Assembly: GCF_001639745.1 (NCBI RefSeq)
Contig: NZ_LTAX01000022.1
Coordinates: 1 to 55,701 of the forward strand
Direction: 5' to 3'
DNA from: Marinomonas gallaica
Lineage (GTDB): Bacteria > Pseudomonadota > Gammaproteobacteria > Pseudomonadales > Marinomonadaceae
DNA: 55,701 nt
Each line of letters begins with the position of its first letter. The stretch's first letter is position 1. The notes under the pieces are model-generated. The model made no database searches and was not told the origin of the DNA. It saw only the letters and a program-made list of their open reading frames with translations. Position numbers and translations under genes: made by a program. Shown in pieces: positions 1-10,277 of the stretch.

Positions 1-76
1 TGGCTCCCTGAACTGGACTCGAACCAGTGACCTAATGATTAACAGTCATTTGCTCTACCAACTGAGCTATCAGGGA
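1..76 (-). tRNA. tRNA-Asn (GTT)
   Basis: On the minus strand this folds as a complete 76-nt tRNA. It has a 7-bp acceptor stem (TCCCTGA with TCAGGGA), the D-arm box GCTCAGTTGGTAGAGC, anticodon GTT in the loop CTGTTAATC, the T-arm GGTTCGAGTCC, and an encoded CCA at the window edge. It decodes AAC and AAT. It lies 44 nt downstream of the tRNA-Ser gene on the same strand, so the two are probably cotranscribed. Confidence 0.97.
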
Positions 77-120
77 ATTACTAATTTTTAACTCGCTACA
101 AACCAGATCCAAATAGGAAA

Positions 121-211
121 TGGCGGAGGAGGAGAGATTCGAACTCTCGGAAGACTATTAATCTTCGCCGGTTTTCAAGACCGGTGCATTCAACCGCTCT
201 GCCACCCCTCC
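121..211 (-). tRNA. tRNA-Ser (TGA)
   Basis: A 91-nt class II tRNA on the minus strand. The acceptor stem GGAGGGG pairs with CTCCTCC, the anticodon TGA lies in the loop CTTGAAA, a long variable arm typical of serine tRNAs follows, the T-loop is GTTCGAATC, and CCA is encoded. It reads UCA and other UCN codons. It is upstream of tRNA-Asn in transcription order. Confidence 0.96.
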
Positions 212-263
212 GTTGCGAGCGAGGTGTATATTACGGATTCTGAATTTCTGTGCAACTCTTTTT

Positions 264-1334
264 TTAACTTTTTTTAACTTTTTCCGTCACATAGGCCTGA
301 TCCGCCGCTGCACGGATCCAAACATTGGAAAACCAATAATAGTGTCGTCCTGTTTTATCTGGCATCGTACAGTTAATACGACCGCGTCCAATAGGGAAGG
401 CGTCGTTCGCAGTTACTGTTAGCGTTGTCTCATTCTGCCACGCTAAGGCAGCTCTGCCCTGCCCTGATACGTAACACGACAATTCTTGTAGGCGATAATG
501 CCCTTCTTTAAAATTTAACGTCATTGAAACAGGCTCATTACCTGCAAAATCGCCGCCATCTTGATAAGACACCAAAGGCATCGGCTGCGCATTCAGCTTT
601 GTTTTCAACGTCGATAACTTGGCATAGTTCCCAGCGGCAGGAAAACGAGGCAAGTTAGTAAAGTCCGAATGGCCACTGACTACTCCTGATTGCTGACCGA
701 AAGCGATCATGCCCAGCTCCGCCATTTGTTCTCGAATCTGCTGATTCGATTCACCATACGGATACGCCAGCATTTTTGGCGATTGCCCAAGTTTTTCGAC
801 CAGCAACTGTTCAACAGTATTAACCTCATCTGTCATACGCTGCTGCCACTGCTCTGTCGTTTCGCCTTCTTCTAAGCGCAACATGTAAGGGTGACTCACG
901 GTATGATTGGCAAACATCCCCCCAGACTGCTGCATCTCTTGCATCTGTTGCCACGTTAAGAAGTTACGGTGGCGCTGTTCAATCGGACCTGTATTAATAA
1001 AGACAGTAAAGGGAAAGCCATGTTCTTTTAGGATAGGAAAGCCATTTTGATAAATATTGCGATACGCATCATCAAACGTAATCGCTACCGCTTTCTCTGG
1101 TAACGCTACGCCTTCCTTTATATCTGCCAGCGCTTGCGCCAAGTCCAGCACTTGAAAACCTGCGTCTTTCAAGTAATCCATGTGCTCACGAAACTCAGCT
1201 GGTGAAACAGAGGTTGAACGAGGCGTCGAGGCGTCAACATGGTGATACTGAAGGATTGGCAAATAATCCTGAGACAGCGCCGCCCCACTACAGAGCACAA
1301 CCGCACCGGCAACCAACGATTTTTTAAACGTCAT
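264..1334 (-). CDS. Exported polysaccharide deacetylase (NodB/CE4 family)
   Basis: A secreted or periplasmic protein of 356 residues with an N-terminal signal peptide (positive MTFKKS, then a hydrophobic stretch ending near ALSQ). The CE4 metal site is visible: TFDD (motif 1, catalytic base and metal Asp), then NHTVSHP with the H-x3-H metal ligands, then AYPYGE. Family members de-N-acetylate or de-O-acetylate polysaccharides; the substrate cannot be read here. About 110 C-terminal residues beyond the NodB domain look like an extra beta-rich domain. The frame is open upstream to a TTG at 1349, but the ATG at 1334 is preceded by AAGG at good spacing and begins a proper signal peptide. It is divergent from kbl. 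Confidence 0.85.
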   Translation of the reverse strand: MTFKKSLVAGAVVLCSGAALSQDYLPILQYHHVDASTPRSTSVSPAEFREHMDYLKDAGFQVLDLAQALADIKEGVALPEKAVAITFDDAYRNIYQNGFPILKEHGFPFTVFINTGPIEQRHRNFLTWQQMQEMQQSGGMFANHTVSHPYMLRLEEGETTEQWQQRMTDEVNTVEQLLVEKLGQSPKMLAYPYGESNQQIREQMAELGMIAFGQQSGVVSGHSDFTNLPRFPAAGNYAKLSTLKTKLNAQPMPLVSYQDGGDFAGNEPVSMTLNFKEGHYRLQELSCYVSGQGRAALAWQNETTLTVTANDAFPIGRGRINCTMPDKTGRHYYWFSNVWIRAAADQAYVTEKVKKS

Positions 1335-1455
1335 AGCGAACCTTAACAAGTATTTCTTTACTTATATTGTACGCGATTCAACCAATCACGAACAGCAACC
1401 TCCCTTTGTCCCACTAGCAGACTACACTTATTAAAAAAGAAGGGAGGAGATGATC

Positions 1456-2652
1456 ATGCTATCGCACCGCTTCAAATCACAACTGGATGAGCAACTAAAA
1501 GAACTCTCGCTAAACGGTCTATATAAATCAGAACACGCATTGTTGGGCGCACAGTCCTCACACGTCACAACTCATCAACATGAGTGCTTAATAAATTTGT
1601 GCGCAAACAATTACCTAGGCTTAGCCAATGATCCGGACGTCATTGCCGAGGCACATAACGCTTTAAACACATTTGGCTATGGTATGGCCTCAGTGCGCTT
1701 TATATGCGGCACTCAAGCAATCCATCAACAACTTGAAAGTCAGATCAGTCATTTTTTGGAGATGGAAGACACAATTCTCTATTCCTCGTGCTTTGATGCA
1801 AATACAGGTTTATTTGAAACATTACTCAGTAAAAATGATGTCATTATTAGCGACAGCCTTAACCACGCTAGCATCATAGATGGTATCCGTTTAAGCAAAG
1901 CGACCTGTCTACGCTACAAAAACAACGATATGAATGCTTTAGAACAATGCCTTGAACAGGCCATCAGCCATCAAGATGCCACTATTCTCATTGTGACAGA
2001 TGGCGTGTTCTCTATGGATGGAACCATCGCCAACCTAGCCGCCATCTGCGATTTAGCGGAACACTATGGCGCATTGGTAATGGTCGATGACTCACATGCC
2101 GTGGGTATTCTAGGCGCCAATGGAAAAGGCTCAGTTGAACACTGTCATGTTATGGGTCGTGTCGACATTATTAGCGGTACTCTCGGTAAAGCGCTAGGAG
2201 GTGCTTCAGGAGGCTATATAAGTGCATCATCGTCTATAGTTAAATGGCTACGCCAACGCTCTCGTCCTTACCTTTTTTCAAACAGCCTTGCGCCGATGAT
2301 TGCGGCAACCAGCTTAAGCATACTCAAACGCTTACAAAACCAATCCGAGCGACGCAATCAGCTCAGAAAAAATGCTCAATTATTTCGAAGCCAAATGACA
2401 GCACTTGGGTTTGATCTTATTGCAGGAGAGCATCCGATTATTCCCATTATGGTTCATGATGCTCAACTCGCCCAAAAAATGGCGGCTGCATTATTGGAGG
2501 AAGGAATCTTAGTCGTTAGTTTTTCCTATCCTGTTGTCCCCATAGGGCAAGCCCGCATTCGCACACAAATGTCCGCGACTCTGAGTCAAAACGACCTTGA
2601 TAAGGCCACCAAAGCCTTCCATAAAGTCGCCCAGCAGTTGAATATGTTGTAA
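1456..2652 (+). CDS. kbl: 2-amino-3-ketobutyrate CoA ligase (glycine C-acetyltransferase)
   Basis: A PLP-dependent alpha-oxoamine synthase that cleaves 2-amino-3-ketobutyrate with CoA to give glycine and acetyl-CoA. It is the second step of threonine catabolism after Tdh. Visible features are the family N-terminal NNYLGLAN, the cofactor-binding VDDSHAVG, and the PLP lysine in [10 protein letters not shown] (Lys about 245). An ATG also exists at 1450, but it nearly touches the AGGGAGGAG Shine-Dalgarno at 1441-1449. The ATG at 1456 has normal spacing and gives 398 residues, the length of E. coli Kbl. tdh follows after 10 nt, so the two form an operon. Confidence 0.96.
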   Translation: MLSHRFKSQLDEQLKELSLNGLYKSEHALLGAQSSHVTTHQHECLINLCANNYLGLANDPDVIAEAHNALNTFGYGMASVRFICGTQAIHQQLESQISHFLEMEDTILYSSCFDANTGLFETLLSKNDVIISDSLNHASIIDGIRLSKATCLRYKNNDMNALEQCLEQAISHQDATILIVTDGVFSMDGTIANLAAICDLAEHYGALVMVDDSHAVGILGANGKGSVEHCHVMGRVDIISGTLGKALGGASGGYISASSSIVKWLRQRSRPYLFSNSLAPMIAATSLSILKRLQNQSERRNQLRKNAQLFRSQMTALGFDLIAGEHPIIPIMVHDAQLAQKMAAALLEEGILVVSFSYPVVPIGQARIRTQMSATLSQNDLDKATKAFHKVAQQLNML

Positions 2653-2662
2653 GGAAGGCACT

Positions 2663-3697
2663 TTGAAAACTCTCACAAAACAGTACGCAAAAAAAGGTAT
2701 TTGGCTTACTACTACTGAACGGCCTCATTACGATCAAAATGAAGTACTCATCAAAATTCATAAAACCGCGATCTGCGGTACAGACATTCACATATTTAAT
2801 TGGGACGATTGGGCGCAAAAAACCATCCCCATAGGAATGTCTGTTGGTCATGAGTTCGTGGGAACCATTGCTGCCATAGGCTCTGCGGTCACAGGTCTAA
2901 GTATTGGTGATCGCGTATCAGGAGAAGGCCATATCACTTGTGGACAATGCCGTAACTGCCGCGCAGGTAAACGCCACTTATGCAATAGCAGCCAGGGGGT
3001 GGGGGTTAATCGACCAGGCGCATTCGCAGAATACTTAAGCATCCCCGAGGCCAATGTCTTTAAGCTGCCGGAGCATATCAGTGATGATATCGCCGCTATT
3101 TTAGATCCACTTGGTAACGCAACTCATACCGCATTGACCTTTGACCTTACTGGGGAAGATGTACTCATCACAGGCGCGGGACCTATTGGCTCCATAGCCG
3201 CCGCGATTGCCAAGCACATTGGCGCACGCAACATCGTTGTCAGTGACATTAACGATTTCCGTCTAGAGCTCGCGCAAAAACTCGGCGCCACACGTGTCGT
3301 CAACGTGCAACGTGAATCCCTAACAGACGTGATGACAGAATTAAAGTTAACAGAAGGCTTCTCTGTGGGATTAGAGATGTCAGGCAACGGCAGTGCCTTG
3401 GTCACCATGCTGCAGCATATGGCTCACGGAGGCAACATTGCTCTACTTGGTATTCCTGAGCAACACACTCAAATTGACTGGCACCAAGTGATCTTTAAAG
3501 GGCTTACTATTAAAGGCATTTATGGACGCAAGATTTACGACACATGGTACAAAATGACAGCCATGCTTCAATCCGGTCTAAACATTGCCCCTATAATTAC
3601 TCATCATTTTACATTAGAAGAGTATCAAAAAGGCTTCGATGCAATGCTTTCCGGTCAATCTGGAAAAGTGATCATTGATTGGCAAATGTCGGTTTAA
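2663..3697 (+). CDS. tdh: L-threonine 3-dehydrogenase
   Basis: An NAD-dependent, zinc-containing medium-chain dehydrogenase that oxidises L-threonine to 2-amino-3-ketobutyrate, the Kbl substrate. Catalytic zinc ligands are in ICGTDIH (Cys38) and GHEFVG. The structural zinc cysteines are in [10 protein letters not shown] and HLC, and the Rossmann motif is GAGPIGS. The length of 344 residues matches the family (341 in E. coli). It starts with TTG, supported by AAGGAAGG seven bases upstream; no ATG in the right place gives a full N-terminus. It is cotranscribed with kbl. Confidence 0.96.
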   Translation: MKTLTKQYAKKGIWLTTTERPHYDQNEVLIKIHKTAICGTDIHIFNWDDWAQKTIPIGMSVGHEFVGTIAAIGSAVTGLSIGDRVSGEGHITCGQCRNCRAGKRHLCNSSQGVGVNRPGAFAEYLSIPEANVFKLPEHISDDIAAILDPLGNATHTALTFDLTGEDVLITGAGPIGSIAAAIAKHIGARNIVVSDINDFRLELAQKLGATRVVNVQRESLTDVMTELKLTEGFSVGLEMSGNGSALVTMLQHMAHGGNIALLGIPEQHTQIDWHQVIFKGLTIKGIYGRKIYDTWYKMTAMLQSGLNIAPIITHHFTLEEYQKGFDAMLSGQSGKVIIDWQMSV

Positions 3698-3787
3698 TGT
3701 GGATTCTTTGTAAGGCAGTTGCACACTCTTTAAGCTCAGAGTAGCGTAGCATATTGTAATAGAACTTTTTGCTGAAATGAGCCTCAC

Positions 3788-4591
3788 ATGCTAGAAATTG
3801 GAACTAATACTCACCCAAGCCCTCACAACGATGCGCGCTATATATTAATTGCTAAACAGAAAGTGTTAACGCTCGATAAGCACTTTCTGTTCAGCCTTTC
3901 AGACTTTCATCCAAGCTCTGACATGCGCAGCGTCTTCATCGGCCAATATGAAGGTATCGATATCTTTGTTTGTCGTTTTCCTCACCCTCCAAAAGGGTTT
4001 ACCGAAAATGGCCTACGAGACATGCTCTTTGACAGCAACGAGCAAGAGTTTGATTTACTCAGTCGTGCTCACCAACTTGCCACATGGGATGCTGATCATC
4101 AATTCTGTGGGCGTTGCGGCACACCTTTAATAAAGAAACATGAGAAAGAACACGCTAAGCTGTGTCAGCAATGTAATATTCGCCATTACCCTAGAATCTC
4201 ACCTTGTATTATTGTATCGGTACGCAAAGGTAATGAGCTGCTGCTGGCACGCTCCTTCGTGATGCCAGAAGGCCGCTACAGCAATATCGCGGGATTTGTT
4301 GAAGCGGGGGAAAACCTTGAACAGGCCGTACAGCGCGAAATCTTTGAGGAAGTCGGTATCAAAGTCAAAAACATTCGATACCAAGGCAGCCAGCCGTGGT
4401 CTTTCCCCCATCAACTTATGGTCGGCTTTTTTGCCGAATACGAATCTGGTGAAATCACTCCGGCGCCAGATGAAATCGCAGAAGCGGGGTGGTGGCGCTA
4501 CGATGATTTACCTAACACCCCTAACCCAACCAGTATTTCAGGTCAATTAATCTTGACCCATGCGGATATCATAGCCAATGAGTCAGCTTAG
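3788..4591 (+). CDS. nudC: NADH pyrophosphatase / RNA decapping Nudix hydrolase
   Basis: Hydrolyses NAD(H) to NMN(H) and AMP and, in E. coli, removes NAD caps from RNA. Four zinc-ribbon cysteines are visible (CGRC near residue 107 and CQQC near 125). The Nudix box starts near residue 169 with GFVEAGE and continues through REIFEEVG. The NudC-specific SQPWSFPHQLM follows, which distinguishes it from generic Nudix enzymes. Length is 267 residues. The Shine-Dalgarno is weak. A 6-bp-arm hairpin (4582-4596, GTCAGC-TTA-GCTGAC) overlaps the stop codon; it has no clear T-tract. Confidence 0.93.
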   Translation: MLEIGTNTHPSPHNDARYILIAKQKVLTLDKHFLFSLSDFHPSSDMRSVFIGQYEGIDIFVCRFPHPPKGFTENGLRDMLFDSNEQEFDLLSRAHQLATWDADHQFCGRCGTPLIKKHEKEHAKLCQQCNIRHYPRISPCIIVSVRKGNELLLARSFVMPEGRYSNIAGFVEAGENLEQAVQREIFEEVGIKVKNIRYQGSQPWSFPHQLMVGFFAEYESGEITPAPDEIAEAGWWRYDDLPNTPNPTSISGQLILTHADIIANESA

Positions 4592-4647
4592 CTGACGCAT
4601 TCTTTCATTAAAAGCAGCCTTCGGGCTTATGACAGGTAATACTCTGA

Positions 4648-5736
4648 ATGAAACTTTTTAATTGCCAACAATGCTCGCAAACGCTTTTATTTGAAAATAA
4701 CTTATGTGAAAACTGCCAATCAGAACTTGGCTTTTTACCTGAGCTGATGACATTAAGCGCTCTTACCCCTTTAGAAAGTGGCTTTAACGCTTTAGCAGAT
4801 GATTCCAACAGTGTCTGGTATTACTGCCAGAACAAACAACACAATGTCTGTAATTGGATGGTTAAAGAGCAAGGTGAACTCTGCGAAGCCTGTGACCTAA
4901 ACCGCCATATCCCCAATTTACAGAATTACGAGCAACAGCAAGCATGGCAGGAGCTAGAATCCGCTAAGCATCGCCTAGTGTATTCTTTATTACGCTTAAA
5001 CTTACCGGTTGTCAGCAAAAAAGACGCTCCTGAAGAAGGCCTATCCTTTGATTTTATTTCAGAGGAAAACGTTGTACCCGACGGAGCGCAAACGACAACA
5101 GGGCACGCGCTAGGTCAAGTAACAATCAATGCCGCCGAAGCTGACAGTGCTGATCGTGAACAAATGCGTAAGGATATGAATGAGCCCTATCGGACATTAA
5201 TCGGCCATTTACGCCATGAAGTGGGACATTACTATTGGGACCACCTGATTGCAGAAAATGCTCCGATCTTAACAAACTGTCGCCAGATGTTTGGTGATGA
5301 GCGAGCAGACTACGGTGAAGCCCTAGAAAAACACTATGAAACACCTGTAGCGAATTGGCAGGAGAACTTTGTCAGCAGCTATGCATCTTCACATCCATGG
5401 GAAGACTGGGCGGAAACTTGGGCGCACTATTTTCATATACTGGATACGCTTGAAACGGCCTACGAATTTGGTATTCAAATTCAACCAGTGCATGGCACAC
5501 ACCCATCCCTAGTCACTCAGATTACGCTCGACCCTTATCAGCATCAGAACTTTGATGAGCTTCTCAATCAATATTTGCCACTGACGTTTGCGGCTAATAA
5601 CCTCAACCGCAGCATGGGACAGCCGGATCTGTACCCATTTGTCATAGTGCCTAAAGTACGCGAAAAACTTGGTTTTATTCACCAGCTGTTAATTCAGAAT
5701 CAAGCCAACGCACTTAATGACACGCCAGATAAGTAA
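4648..5736 (+). CDS. Putative zinc-binding metallopeptidase (Peptidase_Mx-like, zinc-ribbon N-terminus)
   Basis: A soluble protein of 362 residues with no signal peptide. The N-terminus is a zinc-ribbon-like segment with pairs CQQC, CENC and later CEAC. The central motif HEVGHYYW (HExxH from about residue 190), followed by DERADYGEAL and the WAETWAHYFH segment, fits the Peptidase_Mx family of putative zinc metallopeptidases. The substrate and role of that family are unknown to me. It is in the same direction as nudC with a 56-nt gap, and convergent with ppnN across a shared terminator. The start ATG has a poor Shine-Dalgarno, so translation may be weak. Confidence 0.75.
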   Translation: MKLFNCQQCSQTLLFENNLCENCQSELGFLPELMTLSALTPLESGFNALADDSNSVWYYCQNKQHNVCNWMVKEQGELCEACDLNRHIPNLQNYEQQQAWQELESAKHRLVYSLLRLNLPVVSKKDAPEEGLSFDFISEENVVPDGAQTTTGHALGQVTINAAEADSADREQMRKDMNEPYRTLIGHLRHEVGHYYWDHLIAENAPILTNCRQMFGDERADYGEALEKHYETPVANWQENFVSSYASSHPWEDWAETWAHYFHILDTLETAYEFGIQIQPVHGTHPSLVTQITLDPYQHQNFDELLNQYLPLTFAANNLNRSMGQPDLYPFVIVPKVREKLGFIHQLLIQNQANALNDTPDK

Positions 5737-5756
5737 CAGTTTCTTAACTACAGTCC

Positions 5757-5787
5757 AAAAAAATGCCGCATTTGATGCGGCATTTTT
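5757..5787. terminator. Bidirectional intrinsic terminator between convergent genes
   Basis: The perfect arms AATGCCGCAT and ATGCGGCATT enclose a 3-nt loop, with A-tract on the left and T-tract on the right. It can therefore end both the metallopeptidase gene (plus) and ppnN (minus). Confidence 0.9.
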
Positions 5788-5805
5788 AATGCTCAAATAA
5801 AGTTA

Positions 5806-7179
5806 TCAGTCTGTAATAACTTTATAACATGGTACGTAAGCAGTACCTGGAAGCTTCATTCGTTGCTGTTTCACAAACGCTTCTAATAACGCATCCAGCT
5901 TCTTCATCAGCCCTTTATCACCGTGAATTTCAAATGGGCCATGCTCTTTAATGCTCGCAACGCCTTGTGGTTTGACGTTACCTGCAACAATCGCTGAGAA
6001 CGCTCGACGTAAGTCAGCCGCCAACAAGTGTGTTTCTTGCCCAAAGAACAAGTTTAACCCCGCTACGTTTTCATGGTTCGGCTCAAAGGTACGCTGAAAC
6101 TCATCAGGAATGTGTAGTTTCCAGTTATAGTAGAACGCATCTTGATGCGCTTTACGGTACAAGCGAACTTCTTCCATACCCGCTTTCATTATGCGCGCCA
6201 CTTCAACGCCATCATCAATGACTATTTGGTACAACGATTGGGCCTTCTCACCCAACACCGCCCCAATAAACTCGTTAATCTGTTCAAAGTACGCAGCACT
6301 TTCTTTTGGCCCAGTCAGTACCAACGGAAATGGAATGCCTTCATTTTTCGGGTGTAGCAAGATGCCAAGAATATACAGAATTTCTTCCGCCGTACCTGCA
6401 CCACCAGGAAACACCACGATACCGTGTCCAGTACGCACAAAGGCTTCTAAACGTTTTTCAATATCTGGCATGATCACCAGTTGATTAACGATCGGGTTAG
6501 GCGATTCCGCCGCAATAATACCGGGTTCGGTTAAACCTAGGTAAACTCCATTTTTAATGCGTTGTTTTGCATGAGCAATGGCCGCCCCTTTCATAGGACC
6601 TTTCATTGCACCAGGACCACAACCAGTACAAATATTCAATTCACGTAGGCCCAATTCATGGCCAACATATTTGGTGTAATCGTATTCGTGTCGAGCAATC
6701 GAATGCCCGCCCCAACACACCACCATATCTGGGTCCTGAATACGACGGAATACATTAGCATTACGCAGCAATTCAAATACGACGTTGGTGATTTTGTCAG
6801 ACGACGCATCGTTTAAGCCGCGCGCCACATTGTATTCATGGTAAGTAAAAATGATGTCTCGTAACACACTAAACAGCATTTCACGTACGCTGCTAATCAT
6901 TTTCCCATCAACAAAAGCGCTGCTCGGAGCATTGGTCAACTCCAGTTTTACACCACGCTCTTGCTGAATAATACGGACTTCAAAGTCTTTGAAAATAGAC
7001 ATCACTTCCGCAGGATCGTCAGAATCACTACCGCAATTCAAAATAGCCAGTGCGCAACGACGAAACAACTCATGCAAATCACCGCTGTCTTCCGACATAC
7101 GAGCAATTTCTTCCTGGGATAACATTTCCAATGCGCCTTTGGGGGATACCAGCGCGTCAACGCGATCTTCATACAGCAT
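5806..7179 (-). CDS. ppnN: Pyrimidine/purine nucleotide 5'-monophosphate nucleosidase
   Basis: A LOG-family nucleosidase (formerly YgdH) that cleaves nucleoside monophosphates to base and ribose 5-phosphate. In E. coli it is activated by (p)ppGpp and adjusts nucleotide pools. The 457 residues match full-length PpnN (about 454), not the short LOG proteins. The signature PGGAGTAEEIL is intact, and the preceding CTGCGPGAMKGPMKGA forms the Rossmann/phosphate site. The start ATG at 7179 is preceded by AAGGAGG at ideal spacing. It is a single gene, ending at the shared terminator with the metallopeptidase. Confidence 0.94.
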   Translation of the reverse strand: MLYEDRVDALVSPKGALEMLSQEEIARMSEDSGDLHELFRRCALAILNCGSDSDDPAEVMSIFKDFEVRIIQQERGVKLELTNAPSSAFVDGKMISSVREMLFSVLRDIIFTYHEYNVARGLNDASSDKITNVVFELLRNANVFRRIQDPDMVVCWGGHSIARHEYDYTKYVGHELGLRELNICTGCGPGAMKGPMKGAAIAHAKQRIKNGVYLGLTEPGIIAAESPNPIVNQLVIMPDIEKRLEAFVRTGHGIVVFPGGAGTAEEILYILGILLHPKNEGIPFPLVLTGPKESAAYFEQINEFIGAVLGEKAQSLYQIVIDDGVEVARIMKAGMEEVRLYRKAHQDAFYYNWKLHIPDEFQRTFEPNHENVAGLNLFFGQETHLLAADLRRAFSAIVAGNVKPQGVASIKEHGPFEIHGDKGLMKKLDALLEAFVKQQRMKLPGTAYVPCYKVITD

Positions 7180-7282
7180 GATCGCCCTCCTTATCTATGT
7201 GCTTGTCTTATAACTATATTGATCTTAGAAAATAAAAAAGCAAGTGAATTTCTTCGGTTGATTTGTAAACCCAACAAACATA

Positions 7283-7306
7283 AAAAAAGCCGCTAATGCG
7301 GCTTTC
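7283..7306 (-). terminator. Intrinsic terminator of the peroxiredoxin gene
   Basis: Read on the minus strand: AAAGCCGC-ATTA-GCGGCTTT followed by a run of T. It begins 8 nt after the stop of the peroxiredoxin gene. Confidence 0.9.
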
Positions 7307-7313
7307 TTCATCG

Positions 7314-7793
7314 TTATATCTGATTTAGTACATTTTCAGCGGCACTTATTCCAAATACCCCAGGCTCTTCAAGCCATAGCTGCTGGATAATGCCATTCTC
7401 TACTAACATAGCATAGCGGCGACTGCGTAAGCCCATTTTAGCCTTCGCAACATCCACTTCTAACCCTAACGCGGTGGTAAACTCCGCTAAGTTATCTGAG
7501 GCCATAACAATGCGGTCTGCACCATGAGCTTTACCCCATGCATCCATCACGAAGACATCATTGACGGATAAACACACGACATCGTCCACTCTACGCTCTT
7601 TAAAGGCTGCGTAATGCTCGACAAAGCCGGGCAGATGCTTCGCACTACAGGTTGGCGTAAACGCCCCCGGCACAGCAAACATTATGACTTTTTTGTCCGT
7701 AAAGAATGTCTCTACATCAATCTCTTGAGGACCGCTTTCAGACATCACCAAGAAATTGCCGTAAGGCAAAACATCTCCAATTTGTACACTCAT
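7314..7793 (-). CDS. Peroxiredoxin (Prx5-type, redoxin family)
   Basis: A thiol peroxidase of 159 residues that reduces hydroperoxides. The peroxidatic cysteine is in PGAFTPTCS (Cys49), with the conserved Pro and Thr around it and the arginine in GLRSRRYAML. No glutaredoxin domain is attached, so an external reductant is needed. The frame extends 9 codons further upstream, but the ATG at 7793 (MSVQIGD) has a GGGA element and matches the usual N-terminus. A resolving cysteine is not clear. Confidence 0.9.
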   Translation of the reverse strand: MSVQIGDVLPYGNFLVMSESGPQEIDVETFFTDKKVIMFAVPGAFTPTCSAKHLPGFVEHYAAFKERRVDDVVCLSVNDVFVMDAWGKAHGADRIVMASDNLAEFTTALGLEVDVAKAKMGLRSRRYAMLVENGIIQQLWLEEPGVFGISAAENVLNQI

Positions 7794-7855
7794 GACTGTG
7801 TCCCTATCCGGTATTTTCACCGCATCATAGCGCGAATAATTTCCAACAGCGATCT

Positions 7856-9832
7856 TTATGCCGTTTTAAATTGTCCGACTAAGGTTCTCTGATTCTGAGC
7901 CAACTCATTCATATGTTGACAGTTATTCTGCCCAGCCAACGCCTCTTCCATAGCCCCTTCAGAGCTGTTTGAGATCTCGTGAATACTACGATTAATCTCT
8001 TGAGCAACATGTGACTGCTGCTCCGCCGACGTGGCAATTTGCATACTTAAATCACGAATTTCGACAATAAAGCCACGTAATTCAGACAATGAGCTCCCCA
8101 CACCTTGCGCCTCAACCATGCTATCTCGAGCATGTTGGCAGCTTTGATCCATGGTATTAACCGTTGCTTTCACACCACCTTGCAACTCGGCAATGACCCG
8201 CTGAATCTCTTCTGTGGAAGTATGGGTACGGTTAGCCAGTGTTCGTACTTCGTCAGCCACCACAGCAAAACCTCGACCTTGCTCGCCCGCACGAGCCGCC
8301 TCAATGGCCGCATTCAAAGCCAACAGGTTAGTTTGCTCAGCGATATCTTGGATCACCTCTAAAATCGTGCCGATGTTCTGGGAATATTGCTCTACTTTTA
8401 ATACCACCTGAGACGAAGACTCTAACTGGCGCACTAGCTGCTCTACCTGAGAAATATTGGTTGTCATACGCTGTAAACTCGCGTCCGCGCTATTGTCGAC
8501 CTGCTGTACTTTTTCTAAAGACACTTCCGCATGATGCGCCACCTCACGCACGGTCGCTGACATTTCATCCATAGCGGTAGCAACAGACGTGGTTTTATCA
8601 TTCTGCTCTTTCATGATCAATTGAGTATGGGAGGTTGACTGAAAAACCGTATCAGCAGAAGTCACTACTTGATCGGAGGCCTGATCAATTTGCTTAATAA
8701 CACTGCTGAGCTTTTCCACCAAACTGTTGACCCAATAAGACAGCTGGCCAAACTCGTCTTTACTCGTCACCGCAACTCGCTGACTTAAATCACCATTGGC
8801 AATTTGGTCCAGTACCTTCAAAATTTTCGCCAATGGCTTACGAATACTAATACTGACCCAATAGGCAATGATGACCGCAATCACCACAGAAATCGCCACG
8901 ACTAGATATGATATTTGTTTGGCATTACTAGACGCCGCAAAGGCATTCTCTTTCGCTTGTTCGCGTAATTGACCGACCAATGCTGTAAGTTGCACTTGCT
9001 CCCCTTGCATCGACTGCAACGAACTCAGCAGTAACGCAGCGGCTTTTTCGGCGGCGACTTGTAGTTGGTTATATTCGTAAAACTCATTCACAACCCCCTC
9101 ATCTGACTCAAAGGCTTGGCGGATAACATTAATATTATCCGTGATCATCTCATCCCCCAATTTGCCGATGACCTTGTCGACAGGGGCAAACGCTTTCCCC
9201 ATCTCGTTACGTATATCTTCTAACGCCGCGACGCTGGTTGAATCAAAGTAATCACCGATCAACAAGCGCAGACTTTCCATTTGTGTTTTAACAAGCCCTG
9301 CGGCAAACGCTTGCTCTTCACTTTCTGGGTAACCAGCAAGCGACTCTAAGTCTTCCACGACGTAACTCAGCTCATCCTTAAGATCGAGTTTTTTGTCCGC
9401 CATGGCACGCTCAAGCTGAACCATTCGATTATGGTCAGCAATAGCCGCATCCGCTATAGAGAAAAATTTTGTAGAAAGTTGTTCGATTTCAGACACCGTG
9501 GCCAACACATCAGGAAAATTGGAAACCTGTTGTTTGAGTGATTCAGCTTCTGTTTGAAAATTCTTTTTGCCCGCTTGATATTGGCTCTGAGCACTCTCTA
9601 ACATTGTGTCCGAAGAGGCAATTAAGTATTGCAACGCGGCACTACTGGTTTGCGCTAAGGTCGCGCTGACTTGTGTACTGCTGTCAGAAATGGAAGCGAT
9701 TTCACCTGTGACTGTCTCAATCTTGTTTTGCACCGAATTCAAGCCACCTACTCCTGACCATGCCACAATAAATAGCAACAGTAGGAGCACTACAAACCCA
9801 AGCAGCACTCGCTGCACCACTGATAACGACAT
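7856..9832 (-). CDS. Methyl-accepting chemotaxis protein with large helical periplasmic sensor
   Basis: A transmembrane chemoreceptor of 658 residues. TM1 is at about residues 5-25, a 285-residue periplasmic region follows, and TM2 lies near 305-330. A HAMP domain comes next ([12 protein letters not shown] to [10 protein letters not shown]), then the signalling hairpin with the invariant tip around [16 protein letters not shown] near residue 511. The periplasmic part is predicted almost all helical, without PAS/Cache signatures, and may be a helical bimodular (HBM-like) sensor; that is inference. The start at 9832 follows GGGAGG by five bases, and the frame runs six codons further up. The C-terminus lacks a CheR-tethering pentapeptide. 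Confidence 0.92.
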   Translation of the reverse strand: MSLSVVQRVLLGFVVLLLLLFIVAWSGVGGLNSVQNKIETVTGEIASISDSSTQVSATLAQTSSAALQYLIASSDTMLESAQSQYQAGKKNFQTEAESLKQQVSNFPDVLATVSEIEQLSTKFFSIADAAIADHNRMVQLERAMADKKLDLKDELSYVVEDLESLAGYPESEEQAFAAGLVKTQMESLRLLIGDYFDSTSVAALEDIRNEMGKAFAPVDKVIGKLGDEMITDNINVIRQAFESDEGVVNEFYEYNQLQVAAEKAAALLLSSLQSMQGEQVQLTALVGQLREQAKENAFAASSNAKQISYLVVAISVVIAVIIAYWVSISIRKPLAKILKVLDQIANGDLSQRVAVTSKDEFGQLSYWVNSLVEKLSSVIKQIDQASDQVVTSADTVFQSTSHTQLIMKEQNDKTTSVATAMDEMSATVREVAHHAEVSLEKVQQVDNSADASLQRMTTNISQVEQLVRQLESSSQVVLKVEQYSQNIGTILEVIQDIAEQTNLLALNAAIEAARAGEQGRGFAVVADEVRTLANRTHTSTEEIQRVIAELQGGVKATVNTMDQSCQHARDSMVEAQGVGSSLSELRGFIVEIRDLSMQIATSAEQQSHVAQEINRSIHEISNSSEGAMEEALAGQNNCQHMNELAQNQRTLVGQFKTA

Positions 9833-10277
9833 TGACGCCTCCCATTCCACTCTAAATAACGTGTTTCGTGCAGGTCAAATAAAGCAACTTTTTATTAAAT
9901 GACCTTTTAATAAAAATACTGCCTGTTATTTGAACAAGGTGCAAGCCCTGTTCCAACTTTACGTAAGACAAATACTGCAGTGCATGACTAAAGAAATTAG
10001 AAATCTGGAGCGTTTTATGCATAAGACTTATTAATAACGGGCAATGAAATGCTCACTCGCTTGACCTAAGAAACGACAGAGTGAAGGGAATGTGTGGTTT
10101 GTAAGGCAAAACACTAGGCCAAGTGAATTTAATAGTTAAAACTTATGTATTGACTGAAATTTATCCTAAATTTCGTCTGTACAGCCAGAGTAAAAAGCGT
10201 ACAATTCGCTTTCTTTTTAAACCATCTGGCTGTCCGGCCGATAGACTGATTAACTGAACATAAACTGGCTTGTTGCG
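9833..10277. promoter_or_regulatory. Divergent intergenic region with AT-rich inverted repeat
   Basis: There is no gene in these 445 bases. It holds the promoters of the chemoreceptor (minus) and the PilZ-like gene (plus). An 11-bp perfect inverted repeat (TTTTTATTAAA at 9889-9899, TTTAATAAAAA at 9906-9916) lies 57 nt upstream of the chemoreceptor start. A second, widely spaced repeat (ACAGCCAGA near 10171, TCTGGCTGT near 10223) precedes the PilZ-like gene. I see no convincing sigma-28 site. Confidence 0.5.
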
